Notes: generated by a model not told the origin, from the sequence alone. A DNA stretch of 11,438 bases from CAYYMX01 sp964473045 (GCA_964473045.1 CAYYMX010000043.1:1-11438); one strand, 5' to 3'; positions 4,990-11,438 are shown, counted from the first letter of the stretch. Numbers and translations are program-made.

Positions 4990-6462
4990 TTATAAATTTA
5001 TATTTTGGATGCGCATCATCCTTCTTCTAACTGATGATGCTGGAATATTCATTAATTCTCTATACTTTGCTACTGTTCTCCTTGCAAGGTCAATCCCTTG
5101 ATTTTGTAATTTTGTAACAATTACCTCATCACTGAATGGGCTGTTTAATGGTTCATCACTTATTAATTTTTTTAGTGATTCTCTTACGGATGCAGCTGAA
5201 TGTGATTCACCTTCATTTGTACTGTTAATAGATGCACTAAAGAAAATTTTCATCTCAAAAATACCTCTTGGAGTTAACATTAGTTTATCTGAGGTAACTC
5301 TACTTACAGTGCTTTCATGCATATCTATTTTTTTAGCAACATCTTTTAGTATCATTGGTTTTAAATACTGTTTACCTTTTTCAAAAAATAATTTTTGTTG
5401 GTTTATTATTTCAGAACTGATTTTAAGTGTGGTTATATTTCTTTGTTCAATAGCCTTCATTAACCATCTGGCAGAATTTAAAGACTCACTTACGAACTTT
5501 TTATCTGACTCACCGCATTTAAGACCTTCTATTTCTTTCACATAATCTTCGTTAACTGTGATTTTTGGCAAAGTACTATTGTTTAATTCAACTTCCCAAT
5601 TCCCTCTTTTATTTGAAACAATCACGTCCGGATGAAAAATATTGTTATTTTCATCTGAATATTTTGTGCCTGGTTTTGGATTAAGAGATCTTATTAGATT
5701 TATTTCCTGTTTGATTTCTTCGTTATCTAAATCACATATCTTTTGTAAAACTTTTATGTTACCATTTCCTAAGAGCTCAAGATTTTCAATTAACAATTCT
5801 CTTGCTTCGGTAAGGTTATCATTATTCCTAAATTGAATGATTAGACATTCTTTCATGTTTTTAGCAAAAACTCCATTTGGTTCAAACTTTTGCATTCTAA
5901 TTAAGATATTTTGAATTTCGCTTTCTGAGTAACCACTAAAAGTAGAAATATCAGAGGTTTTTTCAACAAACCAACCCGAAGGTTGGATATAATCAATCAA
6001 AATTTCAGAAATCTTTTTTTCTTTTTCAGTTGAAAATTCTAGATTAGCTTGACTTTTTAAGATTGATTTTAAAGATACTTTTTCACTAATAGTTTGTTCA
6101 GCAATTGAGCCAGGATCAAAATTCCGATCATTATTATTATTTTTTCTCTCAAAAGTGTTATATGAAGAATCACTTTCCCATCTATTCTCATAATCATCAT
6201 TTTTTGGTTCATCCTTGATAGACTCTCCGTTATTAAAAGAATCATTTAAATCGGTTGTAACTTCGTCTTCAGAATTAGACTTCTTATCTTCTCCTTCATC
6301 AGTAGTTTGATCTTCTAGAAACGGATTTTCCTCTAACTCTTTATTTACTAAGTCGCAAAGCTCAAGATTGTTCAATTGAAGTAACTTAATTGCCTGTTGC
6401 AACTGGGGTGTCATAACTAAGGATTGACTTTGTTTTAGTTTGATGTTCTGAGTAATTTTCAT
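4990..6462 (-). CDS. rpoN: RNA polymerase sigma-54 factor RpoN
   Basis: A 490-residue sigma-54, close to usual length. Region I is at residues 1-50 (QSQSLVMTPQLQQAIKLLQL, then LEENPFLE), the part contacted by AAA+ activators. Region II, at about 51-115, is an acidic, Asn-rich spacer. The core-binding domain follows at about 120-320 and the DNA-binding part after 330, with a helix-turn-helix near DVAKKIDMHESTVSRVT and the RpoN box ARRTVAKYR at 460-468, which reads the -24 GG. The segments GESHSAASVRE and MNIPASSVRRR resemble alphaproteobacterial forms. A strong AAAGGAG ribosome site lies seven bases before the ATG. The usual alphaproteobacterial neighbours (lpt genes upstream, hpf and ptsN downstream) are absent; it is a lone minus-strand gene among sigma-54 dependent units. 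It has no -24/-12 site of its own that I can see. Confidence 0.97.
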   Translation of the reverse strand: MKITQNIKLKQSQSLVMTPQLQQAIKLLQLNNLELCDLVNKELEENPFLEDQTTDEGEDKKSNSEDEVTTDLNDSFNNGESIKDEPKNDDYENRWESDSSYNTFERKNNNNDRNFDPGSIAEQTISEKVSLKSILKSQANLEFSTEKEKKISEILIDYIQPSGWFVEKTSDISTFSGYSESEIQNILIRMQKFEPNGVFAKNMKECLIIQFRNNDNLTEARELLIENLELLGNGNIKVLQKICDLDNEEIKQEINLIRSLNPKPGTKYSDENNNIFHPDVIVSNKRGNWEVELNNSTLPKITVNEDYVKEIEGLKCGESDKKFVSESLNSARWLMKAIEQRNITTLKISSEIINQQKLFFEKGKQYLKPMILKDVAKKIDMHESTVSRVTSDKLMLTPRGIFEMKIFFSASINSTNEGESHSAASVRESLKKLISDEPLNSPFSDEVIVTKLQNQGIDLARRTVAKYRELMNIPASSVRRRMMRIQNINL

Positions 6463-6520
6463 AATAATTCTCCTTTAATTGTAATTTGACAATTTTTTTT
6501 TTCAAATTGCAAAATTTTAA

Positions 6521-6543
6521 TTTGACAAGGGTTTAGGGTCAAA
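6521..6543. repeat. Inverted repeat TTTGAC-N11-GTCAAA upstream of rpoN
   Basis: TTTGAC (6521-6526) and GTCAAA (6538-6543) are perfect reverse complements. The same AATTTGACAA word also occurs at 6483-6492. The repeat lies in the 189-bp divergent region between rpoN and the SPOR gene, 59 bases from the rpoN start. It could be an operator for a dimeric regulator; no regulator is identified. The rest of this gap is homopolymeric A/T without a convincing promoter. Confidence 0.35.
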
Positions 6544-6651
6544 AAAGTGACAGGAAGTATTAAAAAAAATCAAAAAAATAAAATAAAAAAAAAACCTTAT
6601 ATTTCTTTATATTATGGAAAAAAATTGTATTCTTTATTATTATATTTTTAA

Positions 6652-7206
6652 ATGTTAAAGATCTTTCCAGTCATTATTCTCCCTTTTGTATTTTTTTTTA
6701 TTTTTTCTAATGTTGGAAACTTGACATTCGAAAAATCTAGCATTGAGGAAGATTTAAATATTACTAAAAGAACAATCTTAATGGATGAAAAAAAACCTAA
6801 GGAAGAAGAAAAAATACTAAAAAGTGAAGATAATATTGTAAAAGTTGAACCAAAAAAGTCTTCTCGTAGTACTGAGACTAATGATGTTACTGCGGAACTA
6901 GAAAATCCTCTTAATAATGTTAAATCTGCAAAGAAACAAGAAGATGTTCCAGACAATGTAAAAACAAAAGACAAATTTATAGTTCAGTTTGGAGCTTTCT
7001 CAAAAAAAAGTAATGCTGCTCTTTTGGCAAAAAAAATTGAAAAAAAGTTGATTCAGAAATTCCCAAATTTTCAACTAATTGTTGAAAATGATAAAAAGAA
7101 TAATCTCTTTAAAATTCTTTTTTATTCAGAAGTATTTGATAAAGCTGAGGAAATATGCAATTACAGCAAAAAAATTGGATTTAACTGTTTATCTATTAAA
7201 AAATGA
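6652..7206 (+). CDS. Membrane-anchored SPOR-domain protein
   Basis: A 184-residue protein predicted to bind peptidoglycan. Residues 3-19 form one membrane helix (IFPVIILPFVFFFIF) with a short cytoplasmic end. Residues 25-105 are a low-complexity Lys/Glu-rich periplasmic linker. The SPOR domain is at about 107-182, entering with the hallmark FIVQFGAFSKKSNA and ending with IGFNCLSIKK, the second half of the duplicated beta-alpha fold. SPOR domains bind glycan strands stripped of stem peptides, usually at the division septum. The ATG at 6652 is the only start that keeps the helix, since an in-frame stop precedes it directly; no Shine-Dalgarno is visible. Its stop overlaps the next gene's start (ATGA). 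It could be a division protein of the FtsN/DedD type or serve another wall site; the sequence cannot decide. Confidence 0.88.
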   Translation: MLKIFPVIILPFVFFFIFSNVGNLTFEKSSIEEDLNITKRTILMDEKKPKEEEKILKSEDNIVKVEPKKSSRSTETNDVTAELENPLNNVKSAKKQEDVPDNVKTKDKFIVQFGAFSKKSNAALLAKKIEKKLIQKFPNFQLIVENDKKNNLFKILFYSEVFDKAEEICNYSKKIGFNCLSIKK

Positions 7207-7400
7207 AAAACTGTAGAATTTGCTCAATAATCAGGTTTTTTTTGGCTGGTGTCTTGATGATAATTATAGCTAGCTTGGTTATGTCAGATAATCTTCATTA
7301 TTTATCTTTTGTGACACCTTGGAATGCGGTTAAATTAATATTTTTCTTGGGAATTGTACTATTTTTATATAAGTTTTTTGCTTATAAGAAAAAGAATTAG
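7203..7400 (+). CDS. Small two-helix membrane protein
   Basis: A 65-residue protein, not recognised. Its ATG overlaps the TGA of the SPOR gene, so it is likely translationally coupled and a real gene. A CRIC pair sits at residues 4-7, followed by helix one (about 9-27), a short loop (SDNLHYLSFVTPWN, likely on the outer side) and helix two (about 43-60), with a basic end YKKKN, so both termini are probably cytoplasmic. The loop residues LSFVTPWNAVK look conserved in style but match nothing I know. Pairing with a SPOR protein suggests a part in the envelope or division apparatus. Its stop codon overlaps by three bases that of the convergent gene at 7397. Confidence 0.7.
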   Translation: MKNCRICSIIRFFLAGVLMIIIASLVMSDNLHYLSFVTPWNAVKLIFFLGIVLFLYKFFAYKKKN

Positions 7401-7891
7401 CGATCCCTTACATACCTAACAAACATTTTTTTTTCTGGAACAAATCTTCCGTATGAATGGCCATGAAAAAAATTGACAGACCAAAAAAACTTTGGTGACC
7501 ACCAATTTCTTTCTGAAGTCCAGTAAGGTTCTGGCTGCGTATTTGGAAATAAGTCAGTATCAATTTTTACACCCTTACACTCCTTACAGACTAAACTTTC
7601 CAACTCTTTTCTTTTGGGAAGCCTCCATTCTCCCTCAATTTGTTCTTTTAGTATCTCTTTTGCTTCTTTTGCCTCTTTTAAGTCTAATTTGACTGGATTT
7701 CCTACGCACTGCAACTTTTTATCATCCCATTGCTGTCCCGCAGAACATTTTAACCATTCTACTTTGTTTCTTAAATCAATTACATAATATCCTTTATCTA
7801 TATAATTGGCTGAAAATGCTGAATTGATCGTTAAAAAATAGAAAAAAATCAAAAACTTAATAAATTTGCTCATTTTTACATTATAATTCAT
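7397..7891 (-). CDS. Secreted Lcl/DUF1566-type protein
   Basis: A 164-residue protein with an N-terminal signal peptide (hydrophobic stretch at about residues 10-24, likely cleaved after SAFS). The mature part has features of the Lcl C-terminal domain family (DUF1566, C-type-lectin-like fold): an early strand VIDLRNKVEWLKCSAGQQWDD followed by KLQCVG, then WRLPKRKELESLV, PNTQPEPYWTSE, a W/F-rich stretch WSVNFFHGHSYG and the end RYVRD. Four cysteines (two early, two in VCKECKG) may form disulfides. An ATG at 7873 would shorten the N-terminus by six residues and gives an equally good signal peptide; no ribosome site decides. Members are found as secreted or surface proteins, some binding glycans. 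It is a lone minus-strand gene, and its role here is unknown. Confidence 0.78.
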   Translation of the reverse strand: MNYNVKMSKFIKFLIFFYFLTINSAFSANYIDKGYYVIDLRNKVEWLKCSAGQQWDDKKLQCVGNPVKLDLKEAKEAKEILKEQIEGEWRLPKRKELESLVCKECKGVKIDTDLFPNTQPEPYWTSERNWWSPKFFWSVNFFHGHSYGRFVPEKKMFVRYVRDR

Positions 7892-7924
7892 ATTTAGAAG
7901 AAAATAAAAAAAACTTTTACGTTT

Positions 7925-7940
7925 TGGTATTAAAGTTGCA
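7925..7940 (+). promoter_or_regulatory. Sigma-54 promoter of motAB
   Basis: The site reads TGGTATTAAAGTTGCA, with GG (7926-7927) and GC (7938-7939) ten bases apart and a full TTGCA at -12, but only the TGG and the following A fit at -24. The predicted start of transcription is near 7951, giving a leader of about 45 bases before the motA ATG. Sigma-54 control of flagellar genes is well known in several proteobacteria. Confidence 0.72.
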
Positions 7941-7995
7941 GTTTCTATACGGAAACAGTATTTTAATATGAATATATAAAGTTAATGGAATTTAA

Positions 7996-8763
7996 ATGGA
8001 TTTAGCATCTTTAATTGGTTTTTTAGGAACTATTGGTATGATTGCAGGCGCAATGATATCTGCGGGGGGACTTGGTATGTATATTGATGTACCATCATTG
8101 TTAATTGTTGTTGGCGGATCTTTCTTTGCTGTCATGTATACAGCACCATTGCCCGTTTATATAGGGGCATGGGGAGCGATGGGCAAGGCGTTTAAACCAC
8201 CAGTCAAGAAAATGGATGAATTAATTAATAGGATTGTTGAATTAGCAGGAATGGCAAGAAAAGATGGGATGATGGCTCTGGAAGGACAAGAAACACCAGA
8301 TGCTTTTTTTGATAATGGACTTCAAATGTTAGTTGATGGTGCTGATGAAGCAAAATTAACTGTTCAATTAAAGAAAGAGCTAAAAGCTATGACTAATAGG
8401 CATGCACAAATGATAGGTGTAGCGCAATCCTGGGTTGATATTGCTCCAGCAATGGGAATGATAGGTACATTAGTTGGACTTGTGGCAATGCTTGGGAATA
8501 TGGCCGATCCTAAGGCAATCGGACCAGCAATGGCAGTTGCACTTTTAACTACCCTTTATGGTGCTATGATTGCAAACACAATATTTATGCCTATTGTTGT
8601 AAAATTAAAAGGTTATGACGCTTATGAAACTATTTACAGGGAAATGATTATTACTGGTTTGCAATTTGTTTCAAGAGGTGAAAGCCCTAGGAATATTCAG
8701 GATCAACTTATAGCAAACTTACCACCAAAAGAAAAACAGAAACTTCTAGAATCAGCAGCATAA
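7996..8763 (+). CDS. motA: Flagellar stator subunit MotA (PomA type)
   Basis: A 255-residue inner-membrane stator protein that forms the ion channel with MotB and pushes on FliG. It has four membrane helices: about 4-24, 31-52, 146-168 and 178-201, with a cytoplasmic loop between the second and third. Residues known to matter in Vibrio PomA occur at the same numbers: Asp31, Arg88, Lys89 and Glu96 (rotor contact), Asp148, Pro151, Thr158 and Thr186. This near-colinear match favours the PomA, sodium-type subfamily over E. coli-like proton MotA (numbering from memory; ion choice is inference). A GGA ribosome site lies eight bases before the ATG. It leads an operon with motB, 11 bases on, and the 9960 gene, behind the sigma-54 promoter at 7925. 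Confidence 0.96.
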   Translation: MDLASLIGFLGTIGMIAGAMISAGGLGMYIDVPSLLIVVGGSFFAVMYTAPLPVYIGAWGAMGKAFKPPVKKMDELINRIVELAGMARKDGMMALEGQETPDAFFDNGLQMLVDGADEAKLTVQLKKELKAMTNRHAQMIGVAQSWVDIAPAMGMIGTLVGLVAMLGNMADPKAIGPAMAVALLTTLYGAMIANTIFMPIVVKLKGYDAYETIYREMIITGLQFVSRGESPRNIQDQLIANLPPKEKQKLLESAA

Positions 8764-8774
8764 AAGGATAAATT

Positions 8775-9956
8775 ATGGCTGAGGAAAAAAAAGAAAATCA
8801 AGAAGCTGCGGCTGAAGAAGAAGAAGAAGAAGAACATGAGTGTGAAGAATGCCCTGCAAAGGGGGCTCCTGCTTGGATGGCAACCTTTGCTGATATGGCA
8901 ACTCTTTTGATGGCGTTTTTTGTGCTTATCCTGTCTTTTGCCGAATTTAATGTTCCAAAATTTAAACAAATCAGTGGTAGTATGAAAAATGCTTTTGGTA
9001 TTCAAAGAGTTATTCCAGTTGTTGAACAGCCAAAAGGAACAACAGTTTTGTCCTTAGATTTTAGTCCAAATCCTACTCCGTCAGTTCAACCAAATCTTAA
9101 ACAGCAAACAACTGAAACTGATCAAAAAAATGTTGAACTTAAAACTAAAACGGAAGATGCACAAAAGGATGACGCAGAAAATAAAGACGCACAAGAATTA
9201 GCTGAAAATATTAAGGATGCTGTTTCTCAAGGAGATGCAGATATAGAAGTTGAAACAGTTGGGGATAAGGTTGTAGTTAACTTTGATCCAAAGGAAACTG
9301 ATCAAAAAGAATTACAAGAGGCAGTTCAAGCAATTGAATCTGTAAAGGCTGCTTCAGGAAAGTCAGAAACGGAAGTTTTATTTGGAGGAGTTGAAAAACA
9401 ATTAGCCCAACTAGCAACTGCAGCAAATAGAAAAGGTAAAGGCGATGGAGATTCCAATGAAGGCGAGAATATGGGAGAGTCTCCAGATACATCTAAAGAA
9501 GAAGAGAAGAAGGCAAAAATTGCCGAAGACAAATTTAAAGTTGCTTTAAAAGAGGAAATGGGTGAGGGATTGATAGATATAGAAAGAAAAGATGATAAAG
9601 TTATTATTACTGTAGGTTCAGGGGGAGCTTTTAAATCAGGGTCGGCCGAATTAACAGCAAAAGCAAAAAAAATCATGTCAAAGATCGCAGAAGTTAATGA
9701 AAAAGGCAGAAGTGAGATTTTGGTTTCAGGACACACTGATGATACTCCATTAATTTTTGGTTCGATTTATCGAGATAATTGGGATTTAGCGGCAGCAAGG
9801 TCATCATCGGTAGTTCAGGAATTGTCGGGAACTGGCAAGTTAAAACCTGATAGAATGAAAGCGATTAGTTATGGTGAAACCCAACCATTAACTAGTAATG
9901 AAACTTCTAAAGGTAGAGAAAAAAACAGAAGAATTGAAATTGAAATAAATTACTAA
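8775..9956 (+). CDS. motB: Flagellar stator subunit MotB (PomB type) with a long insert
   Basis: A 393-residue stator protein that anchors the motor to peptidoglycan. The N-terminus has a poly-Glu run (14-20), then CEECPAKGAPAW, and a single helix at about 36-55 holding the ion-binding Asp40 in FADMATLLMAFFVL. The following KFKQISGSMKNAFG and PKGTTV match PomB. The OmpA-like domain is at about 264-393 (SGHTDDTPL, NWDLAAARS, NRRIEIEI). It is some 80 residues longer than Vibrio PomB (about 315), through a charged linker. Within that linker, residues 140-171 (AENIKDAV, then DIEVETVGDKVVVNF) resemble the OmpA-domain entry at 250-285 (EDKFKVAL, then IDIERKDDKVIITV), suggesting a partial duplication. 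An AAGGA site precedes the ATG by six bases. It lies 11 bases after motA, and the next gene begins three bases past its stop. Confidence 0.96.
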   Translation: MAEEKKENQEAAAEEEEEEEHECEECPAKGAPAWMATFADMATLLMAFFVLILSFAEFNVPKFKQISGSMKNAFGIQRVIPVVEQPKGTTVLSLDFSPNPTPSVQPNLKQQTTETDQKNVELKTKTEDAQKDDAENKDAQELAENIKDAVSQGDADIEVETVGDKVVVNFDPKETDQKELQEAVQAIESVKAASGKSETEVLFGGVEKQLAQLATAANRKGKGDGDSNEGENMGESPDTSKEEEKKAKIAEDKFKVALKEEMGEGLIDIERKDDKVIITVGSGGAFKSGSAELTAKAKKIMSKIAEVNEKGRSEILVSGHTDDTPLIFGSIYRDNWDLAAARSSSVVQELSGTGKLKPDRMKAISYGETQPLTSNETSKGREKNRRIEIEINY

Positions 9957-9959
9957 ATT

Positions 9960-10775
9960 ATGTTAATCGAAAAAAGTCCATTTTATAAAACATCAAGCTC
10001 AACAAATGTTGAAAAGACTTCGATGAATTCAAATAATGAAGTCACAACAGATATAGTAAATAATGAGTCTGATGAGTTTTCATTTTGGAGTTGGTTTAAA
10101 GGTCTTGTGAATCCTTTACAGAATTTACCATTAATTAGTGGTATTTATTCTAGTGTTAATTCAGAAGATGAAAGTTCAGATAGGGATTTAGTTCAAAATA
10201 GTTTGGGAGGCTTTTTGTATGGGGGACCTATTGGTGCAATTGCTGGTTTTGGAAGTTGGATTTTTAATAAACTTTTTGACAACACTCCAACTGAACTTGC
10301 ATTAGATTTTACTGGTATAAGTAAAATTTGGAAGGATGAAGAAAATGATTCAACAGATATTGCTAATTTAGAAAAAAAAAATTTAAACTCAAAAGAAATC
10401 ATTGTCGCCCAAAATCAAAGTAATCTAACAATAAAAAAGAACCCAAGTTCAACTATGCAATTTTCAGGGTTAAATAAAAACAATCTGGAAGGGAATCAAA
10501 AGATTAATGTTTTAGAAAATAATTTGGAAAAAAAAAATAAGTTAGTTTCTAAGAATATTGTTAAAGAAAAAGATGTATTAGAATCCAATCAAAATTTTGA
10601 TAACAAAACTAACGTTTATAATTATAAGCAAATTAACTTTAGTTATCCTAGCTGGCAACCACATGAACTAAGTATTCAAAAATTTAAAAAATCAATCCTG
10701 AACAAAAACATACCAAAAAATCAATACATGGAAAAGAGTGAGGTTGAGAGTCTAAATCTTCAAATTAATGCTTAA
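9960..10775 (+). CDS. Conserved hydrophilic protein with Gly-rich block, in the motAB operon
   Basis: A 271-residue protein whose ATG is three bases after the motB stop, so it is part of the stator operon. One conserved-looking region is visible, residues 41-125: FWSWFKGLVNPLQNLPLISGIYSSV, then LGGFLYGGPIGAIAGFGSWIFNKLF. From memory, similar 'NPLQHIPVVS..YR' plus 'GG.LYGGPIG' proteins occur in alphaproteobacteria and are annotated only as hypothetical. The Gly/Ala-rich stretch (82-110) could be a weak membrane helix or an amphipathic hairpin. The remaining 145 residues are low-complexity, rich in Asn, Lys and Ser, with no domain I can name; they contain no Cys. It has no signal peptide. The role may be flagellar because of the operon, but nothing in the sequence proves it. 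A conserved core with a variable tail fits a scaffold or regulatory protein. Confidence 0.8.
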   Translation: MLIEKSPFYKTSSSTNVEKTSMNSNNEVTTDIVNNESDEFSFWSWFKGLVNPLQNLPLISGIYSSVNSEDESSDRDLVQNSLGGFLYGGPIGAIAGFGSWIFNKLFDNTPTELALDFTGISKIWKDEENDSTDIANLEKKNLNSKEIIVAQNQSNLTIKKNPSSTMQFSGLNKNNLEGNQKINVLENNLEKKNKLVSKNIVKEKDVLESNQNFDNKTNVYNYKQINFSYPSWQPHELSIQKFKKSILNKNIPKNQYMEKSEVESLNLQINA

Positions 10776-10782
10776 ACTTTCT

Positions 10783-11391
10783 CTATTCAAATGGATCTAT
10801 TTCCTCTTCTTTATATTTGGCAAAAAATTCAGCACCTAAAATTTCCTTAATTTTAACCATTGTCATTCCTTCTATTTTTTCGCCATATTCTCCGTAATGG
10901 GAGTCGCATTTTCTTGAAGCCGCAGTAGCAACAGCTTGAGTGATAAATTCGTTTTCTACGGCTGTCCTAGCTCTAGTAGTGGCTTCAGACTTAGCTTTTG
11001 TAAGTCTAGACATGGCAGAGTTTTTTTTCCTATTGACGTCATCCACAACTTCCATTAACTGTTTGTAAGACGGGTCTGGCACGTCAACATTTATGAATTG
11101 TCCGTCAATATCGTATGAAAAATTAATTTCATCTATTTTTTCAGTAAGTAATTCTATGTGGTCAGTGTTAAAAACAAGAATTTGTAATGTGTTTTCAGAA
11201 TCTGTTTTTTTTAAATCCCCAACATCAACTAATCTTCTTGGTTTTCCTTGGATGTTTACTCTAATACCTTTAAGAACCGCTAAATTTGCATCTGAAGCCT
11301 TAATATCACTTAGGGTTTCTTCAAAGTCTTCTACAGAAGCTTTCATAAGTGCTTCTGCTTGAATTGAATATTTTTCGTCAGGGAGAGCCAT
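10783..11391 (-). CDS. Divergent ribosome-recycling-factor-like protein
   Basis: A 202-residue protein whose residues 12-137 follow the order of ribosome recycling factor (RRF): a first helix (ALMKASVEDFEETLSDIK), then LKGIRVNIQGKPRRLVDVGDL (RRF 'L..I.V.YYG...PL.Q.A'), NTLQILVFN ('RTL.I..FD'), LTEKIDEINFSYDIDGQFINVDVPDPS ('IEKAI..S.LG..P...G..I.V..P.LT'), and a long second helix with AMSRLTKAKSEA. It lacks the conserved 'RTGRA' motif (it has KASDA), has Lys where RRF Arg132 would be, and its last 60 residues do not fit the RRF third helix; they hold CDSHYGEYGEKIEGM. So it is either a remote paralogue or an RRF-like fold with another job. The usual frr neighbours (pyrH, tsf) are absent. It converges on the 9960 gene, eight bases away; no ribosome site is visible. 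Confidence 0.5.
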   Translation of the reverse strand: MALPDEKYSIQAEALMKASVEDFEETLSDIKASDANLAVLKGIRVNIQGKPRRLVDVGDLKKTDSENTLQILVFNTDHIELLTEKIDEINFSYDIDGQFINVDVPDPSYKQLMEVVDDVNRKKNSAMSRLTKAKSEATTRARTAVENEFITQAVATAASRKCDSHYGEYGEKIEGMTMVKIKEILGAEFFAKYKEEEIDPFE

Positions 11392-11397
11392 GGTTAA

Positions 11398-11417
11398 AAA
11401 TTATAAATTTATAATTT
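11398..11417. repeat. Perfect 20-bp AT palindrome before the RRF-like gene
   Basis: AAATTATAAA is followed directly by its exact reverse complement. It starts seven bases upstream of the ATG of the RRF-like gene and contains a minus-strand TATAAT (11405-11400). It may combine a -10 box with a dimeric operator, or be chance in AT-rich DNA. Confidence 0.35.
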
Positions 11418-11438
11418 AATCTACACTAAAGCTTCTTT

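Noticed and set aside
4984..4993. Palindrome ATAAGCTTAT between the 57-residue gene and rpoN as a two-way terminator
   Set aside because: The stem is only five base pairs with no loop and mostly AT, there is no T run, and it overlaps the rpoN stop codon.
6648..6974. Minus-strand ORF opposite the SPOR gene
   Set aside because: The plus-strand frame has a recognisable SPOR domain; the antisense frame is Ser/Phe-rich without any motif.
9326..9736. Minus-strand ORF inside motB
   Set aside because: It lies antisense within a certain gene; its Ser/Phe/Leu-rich product is the typical antisense image of acidic, Lys-rich coding sequence.

Overview
The window is AT-rich (roughly 30% GC by eye) and tightly packed bacterial chromosome. 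It most likely comes from a flagellated, genome-streamlined marine alphaproteobacterium. The support is an RpoN whose C-terminal half reads like alphaproteobacterial sigma-54, a bactofilin cluster facing an M23 peptidase, an IagB/SltF-type lytic transglycosylase, and a motAB operon that ends in a protein of a type I recall from alphaproteobacteria. Taxonomy is inference; no rRNA or other marker gene is present. No mobile element, CRISPR array, tRNA or rRNA was seen, and no stretch over 300 bases lacks a gene.

Layout. Positions 1-607 (minus strand): a small protein resembling the nitrile-hydratase-like (NHLP) leader family overlaps a secreted Sel1/TPR-like protein that runs off the left edge. 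Positions 696-968 (plus): an unrecognised 90-residue protein. Positions 939-2093 (minus): three tandem bactofilins. Positions 2255-4101 (plus): a C-terminally anchored membrane protein and a membrane-anchored M23 endopeptidase with intact zinc ligands, head-to-head with the bactofilins. Positions 4138-4980 (plus): a secreted lytic transglycosylase and a 57-residue small protein. Positions 4990-6462 (minus): rpoN. Positions 6652-7400 (plus): a membrane-anchored SPOR protein overlapping a two-helix membrane protein. Positions 7397-7891 (minus): a secreted Lcl/DUF1566-type protein. Positions 7996-10775 (plus): a PomA/PomB-like stator pair (motA, motB) and a hydrophilic protein with a short Gly-rich conserved block. 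Positions 10783-11391 (minus): a divergent ribosome-recycling-factor-like protein.

The main result is that four plus-strand transcription units each have a -24/-12 sigma-54 promoter (GG-N10-GC) just upstream: the TM protein/M23 operon (2206-2221), the transglycosylase (4111-4126), the 57-residue protein (4764-4779) and motAB (7925-7940). The gene for sigma-54 itself lies among them. This suggests one sigma-54 (probably flagellar) regulon that joins the flagellar stator to two peptidoglycan-cutting enzymes and an uncharacterised small protein. The M23/bactofilin pair is a known morphogenesis partnership in alphaproteobacteria; placing the M23 side under sigma-54 is the unusual part. The bactofilin side shows no sigma-54 site.

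All four convergent gene pairs overlap or nearly touch at their 3' ends, and no convincing intrinsic terminator was found.
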